The notes: a model not told the origin generated them from the sequence alone. Shown: positions 10,714 to 22,100, counted from the stretch's first letter. The stretch: 64,000 nt of DNA from Antedon mediterranea (GCF_964355755.1 NC_092671.1:2708501-2772500), one strand, 5' to 3'. Numbers and translations are program-made.

Positions 10714-13700
10714 ATCAAATTTTGCGACAGTTCCATCTCTTCTTAATTCGTACGTAATGCAGCATTATTAATTAGTATAAAGCAATGCATTGAAGTTATG
10801 AAATATCAAATTAAGTTCAGTTTTTTCTTAAATAGAAAATTAGCTAAGCCTAGGGTGGCTATCCCTGTGCATATACAGAGAAAATCCAACCTGGTTAGAG
10901 TGTGGAGGAGAGAGATCAGTGACTCTCAGCTCAGGATGGCGTCCGACTCTGGCCTAGCTCTCTGACTTAATATATGATACTACTGTATATAGCTTATATA
11001 TTTTTAATGATATAAAATCCTAATAATAATTCTAGGCCTGTAAATGTAAATCCCAATTTCAAGATTGATTTTATTTGTAATTTGGTGATTTGAATCAATT
11101 AGGCCTAGCTAGAGGCCTAGGCTAGTATATCATTTTTAACTTTCCTAATTCTATTTTGACAGGAGTTTACATGCTGTTCTTCATGAGCTTGACGCCTACG
11201 TACATGAGCTACACATGGTTCCACCAAATTTAAAGGATAAGTTCTTGCATTTACTCAGCAAACGAGGCCTCCTAAATGACTCAAATATATCAGAGGTAAT
11301 GACGCATACGTAAAATCTGAACTTTTTGTTTTATTTTATAGCGAAGTAGGAAGACAAAAGAGCTAATTTTATTGGGAACCTCATTTATTGGAACTTTGTA
11401 TAGATATTTTATAAAAATATCTTTTATTTTATAACAAAATCACTTTTTAAAATGTTTTTGTTGAATATGCCATTTTAATTTCACATACAGGTACTTGGAT
11501 TGAAAATAAAAAATGATTTACCTGAAACCATACAATACTGTACTACAATTTAAAGCAAAAAAAAAAAAATAGTCAAATTTACTGGAAAAGTTTTTGGTTG
11601 AATTTAAACGTTATGTTGTCTTTTTATTTGTTTTCTATGAAAGTGAATAACTTCTTTAAAAATGCAAAATGGACTATTAAATTAAAATTAGACCTTCATT
11701 TTTGCTTTTGGGGGACAATATGTCTTTTACTTATTGTATGATATAGAATAGATATCATCAGATATCAAAGTGACCAGCGATTATATTTTTTGCTTATGTA
11801 TTATGTAATTTATTAAAATCATAATCTATTTTTAACAGTTAGTCCACAACAAAACGAAGACCCTTGATTTGAGTGAATGTGACATCACTGATGAGTCGCT
11901 CCATAAACTGTCATCGTGTAGGAATCTTTGTAAAATTGACCTGAACGCCACAAAAGAAAACAGGACATCGATAACATCACTTGGTATGTAAATAAGTTCA
12001 TTTGCATAAGTGTCATTATTGACAGAAGTTTCAAGGAGGTCCAAGTCAAAATTGAAACATTTTCAACTGTATTACATGTGGTGCATGTTATCATGGAAGG
12101 TTTTTTTTAAGTTTAGGTTACAGCCTACAGTATGATCATATGTGAAACACATGCTATGCTGTATCATGGAATTTGTCTATGATACTTGACAAATTTAGAT
12201 ACAGTACATGAGAATCAAGTTGAAAATTTGTGCTGAATATGAATACTAATAAAATAGTACAACAACAAATTCATAATTTGATTTGAGATTAATTTAAATT
12301 CATATTTGCAGGTGTAGAAGCTTTATCCAGATCCTGTCCTCACTTACAGACAGTTTACCTCAGAAGGTGTACCCTGATCACAGACCCCGCCGTGATTGCC
12401 ATCGCTCAGAACTGCCGATATCTAAGACATTTGAACATCGGTGGATGCTGTCTGATAACTGACATCTCATTGGCAGCTTTAGGACAAAATTCAACAATGT
12501 TGAGCAGTTTTAACTTCTCAAAAACACAAGTAAGAAATTCAGGAATACTGCAGGATTATGAAGATTAGATTTATTTATGGTTACAGATATACTTGATCAA
12601 ACTGCCTTGTTTTTGTCACCTAAATGGGCACCATGCACTATGGTTGATTGTGACAGGTTAATTGACAAATCTTGTGCACTAATATTATTCACGTTGAAGG
12701 CCATAATAGTAACAAATTAAAGTACACATTTATTCAAACAAAATCATAATGAATAATGTTGCCAATGACCTGAAACTTTCGGCAGAAATCAACAGAAGTA
12801 ATAAGTTAACATAACATCGGTATGGGTTCAAGGCTCGCTCCATGGTGGTGAATAAGGACTATAAACCGTAGGTCCATTGTACACATCTAGCTCATTTAAG
12901 AACCTTTAAACTTTAACGAATTTAGTACATGTTTCGAGATGATTAGGGGGTTACCCCGGTGTACCACACACACACAGCCACTGTCGCACACATTCATCAT
13001 AACTGGGCCTTTTGGAAGGCCACAAAATATAAAGAAATAATAGATTTACTTTCATTGGAAGACTCAACCTGTGATGTTCTAAGTCAACTAGGCATTAAGC
13101 TCTGTCTACACTATCAAACTAGTTTGACAAAAAAAATGTGATGTGCCCAAATATGGTAGTGACTGATATGCTTAAATGTGGTAATAATATGACATCATCA
13201 CATTTTATTGTCACATAAAGTTTGATAGTGTAGACAGAGAAGGGGTGAATAGGATTGATTCATAGGGTTTGATTCCACCTAAAGCCTAAAATATGAGGAT
13301 ATTCAGTATTCATATTTATCAACACTTTCTTTATCAATGTACCATTCTAAATCTACTGTTTTCTAGGTGTCGGATGAGGGTGTTCTAAGCCTAGCTATGG
13401 GTGTGTGTAAACAGTCCCTGAAAGAGGTGCACATGGACCATTGTGCACAACTTACTGATGAAGCTGTTGAGGCTATAGTTGGGTTCTGTCCAAAAGTTAC
13501 TTTTCTCATCTTCCATGGATGTCCTAAAATTACAGGTATGTAATGTGTTAACCACTTACAAATTCTGAAACATGCACGTAACCAGAACAAAAATGGTTTA
13601 TGGCAATTCTTAATATCAACAATATATAAATACATGGCATAGTTTATAGCTATAGCACCCTCTTCTGCTTAATTAAAATCTAACAACAAACCTTTGGGAC

Positions 13701-14034
13701 TCAACAAAATGTCACCTTAATAGGAGTGTCTCTCTAGTAGGAGTTGACCATGTGTTAAAAGGGCATTGTTTGTTTCACTGGTGGGAAAGTAGCCTCTAAA
13801 TTAGGGGTCCTACTGTTTTGAAGTTAATTCATTGTGTGCATACTACAGTACTAGGACATTTGGTCCTCGCTTAGTTGACACACTTCTGGCAGGTTCTAGG
13901 TCTAGGCAACAACCAATGATGAAAGTTTTATTGATAGTATTCACTTCTTTCCCTCAGAACGATCAAGACAAGCCTTGGAAGAGTTGCATGGACCAAATTC
14001 ACAAATGAAACAGTTAACATGGACGGTTTATTGA
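10703..14034 (+). CDS. AMN1: AMN1 homologue, leucine-rich repeat protein
   Basis: Six exons: 10703-10749, 11163-11295, 11839-11983, 12312-12529, 13367-13535 and 13958-14034 (TGA). All junctions are GT-AG and phases agree; exon one ends in phase 2 at a GTACGT donor. The product is 262 residues, close to the vertebrate length of about 258. After a short helical N-terminus (LKDKFLHLLSKRGLLNDSNI), five to seven cysteine-type LRRs run from about residue 63 to 245 (KTKTLDLSECDITDESL; YLRHLNIGGCCLITDISL; LKEVHMDHCAQLTDEAVEAI). The protein ends KQLTWTVY, as in vertebrate AMN1. Yeast Amn1 antagonises mitotic exit; the animal protein is poorly characterised and has no F-box here. Exon one codes for only 15.7 residues and was chosen on phase, donor and ATG context; the other exons are certain. 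A poly(A) signal is at 14472-14477. Confidence 0.93.
11440..11725 (-). repeat. Dispersed AT-rich repeat (family D), reversed copy in AMN1 intron
   Basis: 'gttgaatatgccattttaat', 'atttaaagcaaaaa', 'ttttggttgaattt' and 'gggggacaatatgtc' correspond to reversed or local blocks of the repeat at 325-610. Ends are approximate. It fills much of the AMN1 intron between exons two and three. Confidence 0.45.
12845..12965 (-). repeat. Dispersed repeat E, copy 2 (inverted)
   Basis: Inverse match to 8330-8450: 'tataaaccgtaggtccattgtaca' and 'gattagggggttaccccggtg'. A short CA run (about 12966-12976) follows. Lies in the AMN1 intron between exons four and five. Confidence 0.45.
13097..13240 (+). mobile_element. 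Palindromic MITE, family A, copy 3
   Basis: AAGCTCTGTCTACACTATCA at the left and TGATAGTGTAGACAGAG at the right, preceded by ATT. The interior carries two 'tggtaRt' units. It lies in the AMN1 intron before exon five. Confidence 0.85.
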
Positions 14035-15156
14035 TATTTCAAACCCAGAGATTGCAATTTGTGTTAAGATTCACTTCATTGTAAGACAGATATTGTGTGC
14101 ATACACAGCCAATACTATACTGTGCAAGGAATGTAAAATGTTATCATTGTTTTACTATATTAAGGAAGATTTCCAAAGATTTTCAATAGCAAATTATTTC
14201 TGGTGACAATCTATCAAAGACAACACACACAAGATATGTTGTTTTTTGGCATCGAGCAGTATTATGTTTATAATGTAAAATTGGGAGATTTTGTTTTATA
14301 GAATTAAATATAATTTATACATATTATACAAAGTTTATATTTAACATTTTTATTATAGTTTATATCGAGTGGAATATAGCCTTCTATGTTTGTGGTGTTT
14401 ATATTAGGGAATTTACGCAACAGGATGGAACATGTTTACACTATCAAAGTAGTCTTAGAATTATGCATTGAAATAAAATGGTGCTATGAAATCTTAATAA
14501 TGTAGTTTGTATTTTGTGAAACATTAACAAACCATTACTGAACAATATTATTTTTTACTTTTATTTTATAAACATAATTTCAATTTAGCACAAATTTGTT
14601 GCAGCTGTTGATTTAATAGCCATTTCATTTACAACATTTCATACATGTAAACCAACAAGCAATGGGTAGGTCTTCTTGGTGTTGGGGGCTCCTGGCAATA
14701 TCTCTGCCTTATGAGGGAGGGGTGGGAATACCTATCCTAACTCCGTCCAATACACTCTTGATCTAAACTGTACCATTGGTCGTGTTGTCGTCTATACTGT
14801 TTAATGCACTGGCCATTGCCAAGTAATTTTCTGGGTGCAATATCCCAAGTGTCATGTTGGTTTGACAGGTAGTGTCAGTGTTAGTACCTGTAAATACATA
14901 AATATATTATGATTAAAATTATCAATATCATCCACAAAATAAAGAATGTTGATTTTTATTAAGCTCTGTCTACACTATCAAACTAGTTTGACAAAAAAAG
15001 TGTGATGTGCCCAAATATGGTAGTGATATGCCTAAATACGGTAGTGATATGACTTCATGTCCATATATAGGCACATCACATTTTTTTGTCACATAAAGTT
15101 TGGCTTTAAAGGCTTTAAAGTAATCCCATGATTTGTGATTTTGATTTCCCAGAGTC
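14035..15156. other. AMN1-PIH1D1 convergent interval
   Basis: The 3' ends of AMN1 (+) and PIH1D1 (-) face each other here. An AMN1 AATAAA is at 14472-14477. A minus-strand AATAAA for PIH1D1 is at 14955-14960, immediately beyond a MITE copy (14961-15102), so that MITE may be transcribed in the PIH1D1 3' UTR. Otherwise I see nothing coding. Confidence 0.65.
14961..15102 (+). mobile_element. Palindromic MITE, family A, copy 4 (right end truncated)
   Basis: The left terminus AAGCTCTGTCTACACTATCA is intact. The right side stops at 'gtcacataaagtttgg' and lacks the outer terminal 16 or so bases. It lies just downstream of the PIH1D1 stop and upstream (on the minus strand) of the candidate poly(A) signal. 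Confidence 0.83.
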
Positions 15157-18100
15157 CTACAGAAAGTAAATGGTATTTGTTTTCTCTTTTACCGTATTAT
15201 CTCTATTATATTGGGCTCCTGATTCATCTTGTACGATATCAAACGGAAGATAGACATCCATAAGGTAAACGTTTGGCCTAGCTTTTAGTAAAATTCGATC
15301 TTCACCTAAATCCAATGTTAAAGATTTGGCTGTTTTCTGTAAAGTAGAAACAATATTAATTAATGACATCTAAACAATTATCAATGAAATGCATAATTTA
15401 TGGTCTTATAGCATGGCACTTAACATTTTTGTCTTATGATCTCAGAGTCTTGGGTAAAATTCTGATCTAAATTTTTGTTTGTGGATAGACCACAGCTGGA
15501 TTGTTTTCTTGTTATAATAATTAAACTACTCACTACGTTTGGTAACTGCACTTCAACAACTATAAACTCGGGCTGTCCGTCAATCGGTTCCCGCATCATT
15601 ATGTATTTTGGTTCAGGAACGGATGGTTGATGTGAATCATCAACTTCAGTTATTAATTTCTTTGTTTGTTTTATCTGAACATCAGCCGTTTCTTCAATCG
15701 AATCCATTTCTAAAATTCTTGGTTTAGATTTTTTACGAATATTATGTTGCTGTAGAGGCCCCATAGTTTTGCGATGCTTTAAAATTGTCCATTCTGTAAA
15801 ATATAAACCAACATATTAATTGATACCAATATTGCAGTGTAGGTATCCTTATGCATTCCATTACTGCCAATATAATGCACAGTTGGCACACTCAATTCAC
15901 CCATCATATGTATGGCTACTGTAGACCCCCACCTCCATTCAGGGGACACATTCTATGAAACTAAGAAAAGCCAATGTATGTTGTAACCCTATGACCAATC
16001 AACATTAAGGGATATCCCTATTAAGGGGACACTATTAAGTGCCAATAATGTTTACCCATTGACCTATGACCAACCTCTATTAAGGGGACACTATTAAGTG
16101 CCAATAATGTTTACCCATAGACCTATGACCAACCTCTATTAAGGGGACACTATTAAGTGCCAATAATGTTTACCCATTGACCAACCTCTATTAAGGGGAC
16201 ACTTACCATGGTTTCTATCAACAGCTAACTTGAACTTGTTTTCAATTCCTTCATACACAACGGTGACAAAGAACCCTTTAAAGAAATTACTCTTACTGAT
16301 CTTGGCGTAAAATTCTTGACTAATAAGAACATCGTAGGCAGTACAGCCTTTACCAGCTAAACAAAAAAAAAATCATTTAAATTTCAATTAAAGTATCTGT
16401 TGTTAAAATCTAACTGTAAGTGGATTTTGAGAACACAAGCAGTTTTGCTGGACCAGATGTCCCAACTTTAAAAAAATAAATAATCGGGAGATTTACAAAT
16501 TCATAGCCAAACAATAGAGGGTGCTATAATTGTTTTAATACATCCAACAAATAGAGGGTGCTATTTACAATAATCTATGGCATCAGAATCTATAGAAAAC
16601 ATTGGGTATGCCTGGCACTCTAAAGCTATCAAACATTATGCGACAAAAAATGTGATATGCCCATATATGGACATAATGATCAAATATGGTAGTGATACGA
16701 ACTAGTTTGATAGTGTAGATAAAGCTTAAGCATGACAGATCAAAAGGAGCCTATGGTATCATTATAAACAGACCTTTGTCAATTTCAGCATGAGCTTCCC
16801 CAAGGCTCATAGGAACCCTGTAATCACCAGGTTCATCTGACTGCAAAATCTGTACTAACTCTTCTTCTGTGATGTCTAAGGGCGAGGGCATCTAAAGATG
16901 TAAACCAAATTATATATAATATATGAGAGAAACTGTTGGTGTATGGTGTTAAGCTCTGTCTACACTATCAAACTATTTTGTCAAAATATGCCCAAATATG
17001 GTAGTGATATGACATCATTTGTCGTATTCGATTGGGAACTTTCGTTGTCAACGTAAAGATTCGTTGAGTACTTTTTGTATTCGAATTGTAAATTTGTGCT
17101 CAACATACAGAAAGTCATTCGAATAGAAAACGTTGACAACGAAAGCTTTTTCGTTAAGAACAATCTCAACGCTCAAAATACTCTGTTAAAAAAGTACTCA
17201 ACGGAAAAACTGTACTCAACGGTGAAAGTCTAAATCGAATACGACAATTGTGTCCATATATGGGCACATCACATTAGTTTGTGACATAAAGTTTGATAGT
17301 GTAGACAGAGCTTTATGGTAAGTGTCTATCAACATGGTATTCTTGGTTCGGTGACCCTGAGCATTATGTATGACATTAAAATGTTTGTGTCAGAACTCAT
17401 AACTCAAACACTAGTACAGTAATGTTTTTTGACACATTCCGAAAGTGTCATATTTATATAAATACTATAAATAGTGTAAATGACAAACATTTTCGGGACA
17501 TAAATCATCAACAGGTACTGAGAGGAAGTATTCCATAACAAATGTAGATCGTAGTGAGAAGGTACAAGATAATTCCAATTTAACAAGGTAACAGAATAGA
17601 GAGGGAGAGGAAGGGACTTAAAGCTCAGTCGGTAGAGCATGAGACTCTTAATCTCAAGGTTGTGGGTTCAACCACACATTTTTTCATGGGACTGCAGACT
17701 CTGAAAGTTATAGTATTCTTATTTACTTTAACAGTCCCTGACCAATTCGTTCTGTATTTTTTACTTTATGGTTCCTCTATGGTTAAATGAATAAAAAGTT
17801 AGTTGTGTTTGTACCTCTGACGATTGGCAGATGTTTATAAAGATCTTGTTTCCATGGAGATCTTTTGTTTTGACACACATGCCTGGCTGAGGTTGAACCA
17901 AGTTACATTCTGGTTCCTTTGACTCCATGTTGTGCATCTCGGAAGCCTGTTCAAAATAACAACAAATTAAAATGATGACGATTAAATAAATAAGAAAGCA
18001 AAGTATGATTGATTATAAATTGTGATTTTACAGTACGAATTAACAAAATGAACTGGCTAGTGGATAATATGTTGTACTAAAAGCTCTGTCTACACTATCA

Positions 18101-18369
18101 AACTAGTTTGACAAAAAAAGTGTGCCTAAAAATGGTAGTGATACGACATCATCATGTCCATAGGCACATCACATTTTTGTTGTCACATAATGTTTGATAG
18201 TGTAGACAGAGATTTACAGACAGTTTTGAAAAAAGTTGTGTCTGATTGAAATGTTCTTCATGGATGTCTCATAATTAAGCGTTTAATTAACCTGTAGTAA
18301 AAGTTCCTTGTAAAGTCTCTCCTCCTCTTCACTCGGAGGTTGGTCTAGTAAACTCTGGTTTATTTCCAT
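15157..18369 (-). CDS. PIH1D1: PIH1D1, PIH1 domain-containing protein 1 (R2TP subunit)
   Basis: Six coding exons on the minus strand: 18369-18292, 17946-17815, 16891-16774, 16356-16207, 15793-15534 and 15336-15157 (TAG). Phases agree throughout; 305 residues against 290 in human. Residues 1-26 are MEINQSLLDQ...YKELLLQ. The PIH-N domain spans about 38-200 and includes VQPQPGMCVKTKD and GNKIFINICQ. Lys52 and Lys60 align with human Lys57 and Lys64, which bind the phosphorylated DSDD motif of TEL2 and other clients. A linker (PRILEMDSIEET) is followed by a C-terminal CS-like domain (IVVEVQLPNVKTAKSLTLDL; YLMDVYLPFDI). With RUVBL1/2 and RPAP3 it acts in the cytoplasmic R2TP co-chaperone that assembles PIKKs, RNA polymerase II, snoRNPs and axonemal dyneins. 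An upstream non-coding 5' exon is suggested by a minus-strand TTTACAG acceptor near 18413. The fourth coding exon's donor abuts a minisatellite. Confidence 0.96.
15930..16018. repeat. Degenerate start of the 'AGGGGACAC' array
   Basis: 'cacctccattcaggggacac' and 'aaccctatgaccaatcaacattaaggg' are diverged versions of the unit that becomes a clean tandem array from 16019 on. Located in the PIH1D1 intron between the fourth and fifth coding exons. Confidence 0.5.
16019..16205. repeat. 59-bp minisatellite abutting a PIH1D1 splice donor
   Basis: 'ttaaggggacactattaagt' recurs with starts at about 16021, 16080 and 16139, giving a 59-bp unit, and again at 16191 after a unit shortened by 7 bp. Units also share 'gccaataatgtttacccatt' and 'cctatgaccaacctcta'. 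The last partial unit runs straight into the minus-strand donor of PIH1D1 coding exon four (GTAAGTGTCCCC, donor GT at 16206-16205). Confidence 0.85.
16623..16727 (-). mobile_element. Palindromic MITE, family A, copy 5 (short)
   Basis: Left 'aagctatcaaacattatgcgac' lacks the outer 'ctgtctacac' block. The right terminus 'aactagtttgatagtgtagataaagctt' is near-complete. Orientation is reversed relative to copy 1. It lies in the PIH1D1 intron between coding exons three and four. Confidence 0.72.
16951..17313 (+). mobile_element. Palindromic MITE, family A, copy 6, carrying a nested element
   Basis: Complete outer termini (AAGCTCTGTCTACACTATCA at 16951; TGATAGTGTAGACAGAGCTT ending 17313). The interior is interrupted at 17019-17247 by a different inverted-repeat element. 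On either side the family interior continues ('gatatgacatcat' on the left, 'gtgtccatatatgggcacat' on the right). Confidence 0.86.
17019..17247. mobile_element. Nested MITE (family B) inside a family A MITE
   Basis: It begins TTGTCGTATTCGATT and ends AATCGAATACGACAA, a perfect 15-bp terminal inverted repeat around 229 bp. Subterminal blocks are also inverted ('actttcgttgtcaacg' and 'cgttgacaacgaaag'; 'ttgagtac' and 'gtactcaa'). No coding capacity. The insertion postdates the host MITE. The target duplication is unclear because the host junction sequence varies among copies. Confidence 0.85.
17613..17685 (+). pseudogene. tRNA-Lys(CTT)-like pseudogene or SINE head
   Basis: 'agctcagtcggtagagc' is a good D arm. 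'gagactcttaatctc' forms an anticodon stem-loop with anticodon CTT. 'tgtgggttcaaccaca' is a T arm with B-box GGTTCAA. The acceptor halves ('gggactt' and 'cattttttc') do not pair, so this is not a functional tRNA. It is either a decayed tRNA-Lys copy or the 5' end of a tRNA-Lys-derived SINE. It lies in the PIH1D1 intron between coding exons two and three. Confidence 0.75.
18081..18212 (+). mobile_element. Palindromic MITE, family A, copy 7
   Basis: AAGCTCTGTCTACACTATCA at the left and TTTGATAGTGTAGACAGAG at the right. The interior is shortened to a single 'aaaatggtagtgata' unit. Located in PIH1D1 intron one. Confidence 0.85.
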
Positions 18370-19181
18370 CTTGCAATCCTACTCTCCAGGCAGTTATTTT
18401 GTAGATGAAGACTCTGTAAATAAACAAAAACTGATTATAAAATATTATAAAAACTGAAAAACCATTGTTCTTTATTCTTTATATCAAAAGAAAGAAAAAA
18501 ACATAGATTGGAGAATGTATGGCACTTTCACTTCATTATTTATGGTTTTTACATGTATATGTTTACTAAAAATGGTACTATGTAGTCTGCCTAAAGAGTG
18601 TTAATTCGCTAGGCCTGTCTGCCCAGGCCACAGGTAGGTAGAGAAGAGTTATCGTGAGGGAGGGATGGCGATGTGATCCCAATCTCGTTTTATTTTATGT
18701 AATGACGAAAAAGAGTAGGCCTAGACAGGATGGATGTTTTAAAGTAGAAGTAACTTCCAGATACATTATATACTTTAAATTATCAACCTTTATTACTTAT
18801 GTTTAAACTACATACGTATTATAATGTCAAAAATTAATAACGTCTGTCCTATACAAGGAATTAAATTGACAATAAATTGATCACGAACTCGGTCTGTTTG
18901 ATTGAACCACCAATTTACAAAAGATAACATTACATAGCGCCCTCTAACTGAGAACAACATTTTCAACCAATCATTTGCCAGAAATTTGTCATCTGCTAGA
19001 AACCAGCCAATCATTGACGTTGCCATGTCGGCCATAGTTATAGACGCCGTGAGGTAAATTGACATTCAACAATTTCCGCTTGAGCTTTACCACAACATTT
19101 AAAGATTTTTCTTTTATATAAACTTTATCATTTAAAATACAAGTACCTTAAACTACTTGTTGAAACATACAAGAAGGCACA
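18370..19181. promoter_or_regulatory. Shared head-to-head promoter region of PIH1D1 and TULP3
   Basis: 812 bp separate the two start codons, so both genes must be driven from here or from within each other. Directly visible are three CCAAT boxes on the + strand (18910-18914, 18967-18971, 19007-19011), a CRE half-site TGACGT (19015-19020) and GTTGCCATG (19019-19027). The last resembles one half of an RFX X-box, the element typical of ciliary genes. No TATA box is evident at a fixed distance. CCAAT-rich, TATA-less architecture is common in bidirectional promoters. Transcription starts are not known, and a non-coding PIH1D1 5' exon probably lies within this interval. Confidence 0.6.
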
Positions 19182-22100
19182 ATGTATCATCATGACAGTG
19201 GGTAAGTACTTCCTCAGTCTTATTTAAGAAACACACCTTGAATGTATGTTCCAACCACCACTACTACTGGACTGCTGGAATACCACAACCAACCAACAAG
19301 ACATTTCTTTTTTATTTTTTCCAACTGATACTGAGTCACCAATCCTACCTGTAGGCTGTGTTTATGAGAATGATATAATGTCAAGGAAGAAATGTAGCAT
19401 GTCAATTGAATGAGTGTAGGGCCTATATTTGCCTTTTAAGTTTTGTAACATGTGTTTACAAATTAAAATAACATTAATTAGGGTTGATGAAAACACTTAC
19501 ATTAAAAATTAAAAAGGTACACTTCTTGCTTGAATGAATGCAATGTTCTTAAATTTAAATGATGGTGTTGATTGTCGAATATATTATCATGCTCATCACG
19601 CTTTGTACAACAATTCATTTAATCATTGATTAAAAACAGCAATGCTGATACACAGTAGCTATTCAAAAAAATGTCAGTGAACAAGAAATAAATTACTTGC
19701 TTGAAAATATAGGCCTAATTAATATGACACGATCTAGTTAATCGTTGAAGATAATACTGTGCGTACTACAACATGATATTATTTTAGGAGCATTGAATGA
19801 TTTGCAATCAACTTTAAAATTGATTGTTATTAATGATAAATGACAACCAAATGTTAAAAGTATTGAAGGCCATCACATATTTTGTACACTACAGTATTGA
19901 GGGAGTGTGACTGAGTAGAACGAGTTATGAGTTTACAGCATTGGCACTAGGCTAGGTCGGGATTGAACCCTGGACATTGGATTTTGAAGGCAAGCATGTC
20001 GTGCAAGCTATAACTCTACTATTGATCAAGTTCTATTATTTTCATCATGTTGGAAAAATATAAAAAACAAGTTCTTCCTCGTTGATAAACCGAACACTGT
20101 TTTATGCCATGACAACTTTCGTAAAGAGGAGTACACTACGTGAAATGTTGCATTGGTTGAGTTGCAGAATTTTTTTTCCAGTGGGAACTTACTGCACTAA
20201 TTATATGACATAATCTTAACTCAGTTGTCATGGTGATATATCATATACTATTTCCTAGTAACATTGTTACTGTACATTCTAAAAATACTTAAATCTTAAA
20301 CAAAGCCATGTGTATCACACTTTGAAGTTGCTATTATAGAGTTCCAATAACAATCCAAAAATACCTGGCAGATTATGCTATTACAATTTACATTAAGTAT
20401 CCAGTTGAAATACCCCAGTTTCTACATTAATGTTAAATTAAGTCCTTTCCTTACTTTTGCTGATATAGATTTCTATTATACTGTAAATTGGATTTAATAT
20501 TAAATTTTATAGTAGACTGATTCTTAAATTATAAATACAGTTGTCAATTTCCATATTGTTAATGTTACTGTAGATGTCTTAATTCATATAGTTACTCAAA
20601 ATGGTGTTTAATTGCTTGTTGCAAACTCCCTTGAGTCTTGTTAAATGAAGTGTACTGAATAAATTACATAACAGATGCATACACTATAGTACCAAATACT
20701 CTTAAAGCATGTTGCTGTTCCGTTGGTGACAGCTGGCCATCTCCTCCGGTTGCGCCGGCTCGTCTTGTGTTATGATGTCTTGATTGCCAAAGTCAAGCTG
20801 AAGCCTGGTGTGGATTTTCCATTGCAGTAGTCGACACCTGAATGGATCGCCTGTTCTTGTTAAATGTACTGTGTAATCAAACACTGGTTTGTTGACGCTC
20901 AAAGCACAGACTGTTGCTTGGTGTTATTTAGTTTGTTAAACTTTTATGTCATACGGTACCGGTAGTTAAGTTAAATGCCACAGTACAATATGAATAGAAA
21001 ATTTGCCATTGTTAGAATTAATCAAACAAAAGTCTGTCTATATCTATTGTATTATTTTAAGCATTTTGCCATTTCAAAGAAACAGTACAGTACCTCCTTT
21101 ACCTAACTTATTTTAACCTCCTAATTTAAATACAGTTGTGTTGTATTTTATGATGGTCTGTACTTTCTGATTGCAATAAAAACATTTTTGGATTTTGGAC
21201 GTTCAGTTCTGTAAGTGCATGTTCTGTATTCTCTTAAAAAACATTGAAGAAAGAAGACAACCAATTGTTTGTGCTGTACCTGAGCAATAGAATTATCTAA
21301 AATCCTTCTTCGTTTCATAATCCATGGAAACCATCGGGGAAGGATCCAATTTTTCAAAATGATGATAGTACTGTACATCAAAAACCACTTCATACTGTAT
21401 GTAGTTTCATTTTAGCTGTCAAAAAAAAAGAGTGCTCAACCATAGAGCACAATCCCTGGAAATTAATTAGTACAATACAGTTGTTGGTATCTAATTTATA
21501 AAGCTTCATTTATTTCAGAAAATCTTCTTCATTTTTATACTGTAGTAATGTTGTGATGAAAATACTGTACACTGTACATTACATTACAAAAAAATATAAA
21601 TTAAAAAAATATTACAATAATTTACAATTATTATATACCATGTCTATAAATGAGAGTACAATACACCAAGCAGTATTTTGCAGTAAATTTAAAATCAGCA
21701 AAGTTTACAGCACACAGTACAAAGACTAAGTCTATTAAATTACTGTAAAGACGGTTTTCTTCCTAATCCTGAGGACAATTTATGTTAAGTAAGGGATTTT
21801 AAATTTAACATTCAGCATACTGTACAGTACCATTGACAATTATTAATATTTATTAATATTATGACATGATATTTATAGATGTATTAATCGTTGTTATTGG
21901 ATACCTGTATTTGACTATTGTACATACAGTGGCAACACTATTTGTCTGTTTATTTAATATGAAAGGACTGCATAATTTCAGTACTAAAGTCCATGATCTA
22001 TTTCTGGTTAATAAATAATGAAAGTACAAATTACAAATTATCTTGTTACTGTAGATCTTAAATTGAAACTGGCTACTTTTTAAATGTCATCTAGAACCAA

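Noticed and set aside
10475-10771. 98-codon plus-strand frame
   Set aside because: It reads through a palindrome and into AMN1 exon one; only 10703-10749 is supported by homology, phase and donor.
17613-17685. Functional tRNA-Lys gene
   Set aside because: The acceptor stem halves do not pair, so it cannot be a working tRNA.
18808-19065. 85-codon minus-strand frame upstream of PIH1D1
   Set aside because: Falls in the shared promoter region; no similarity recognised, and PIH1D1 begins with a well-supported ATG at 18369.
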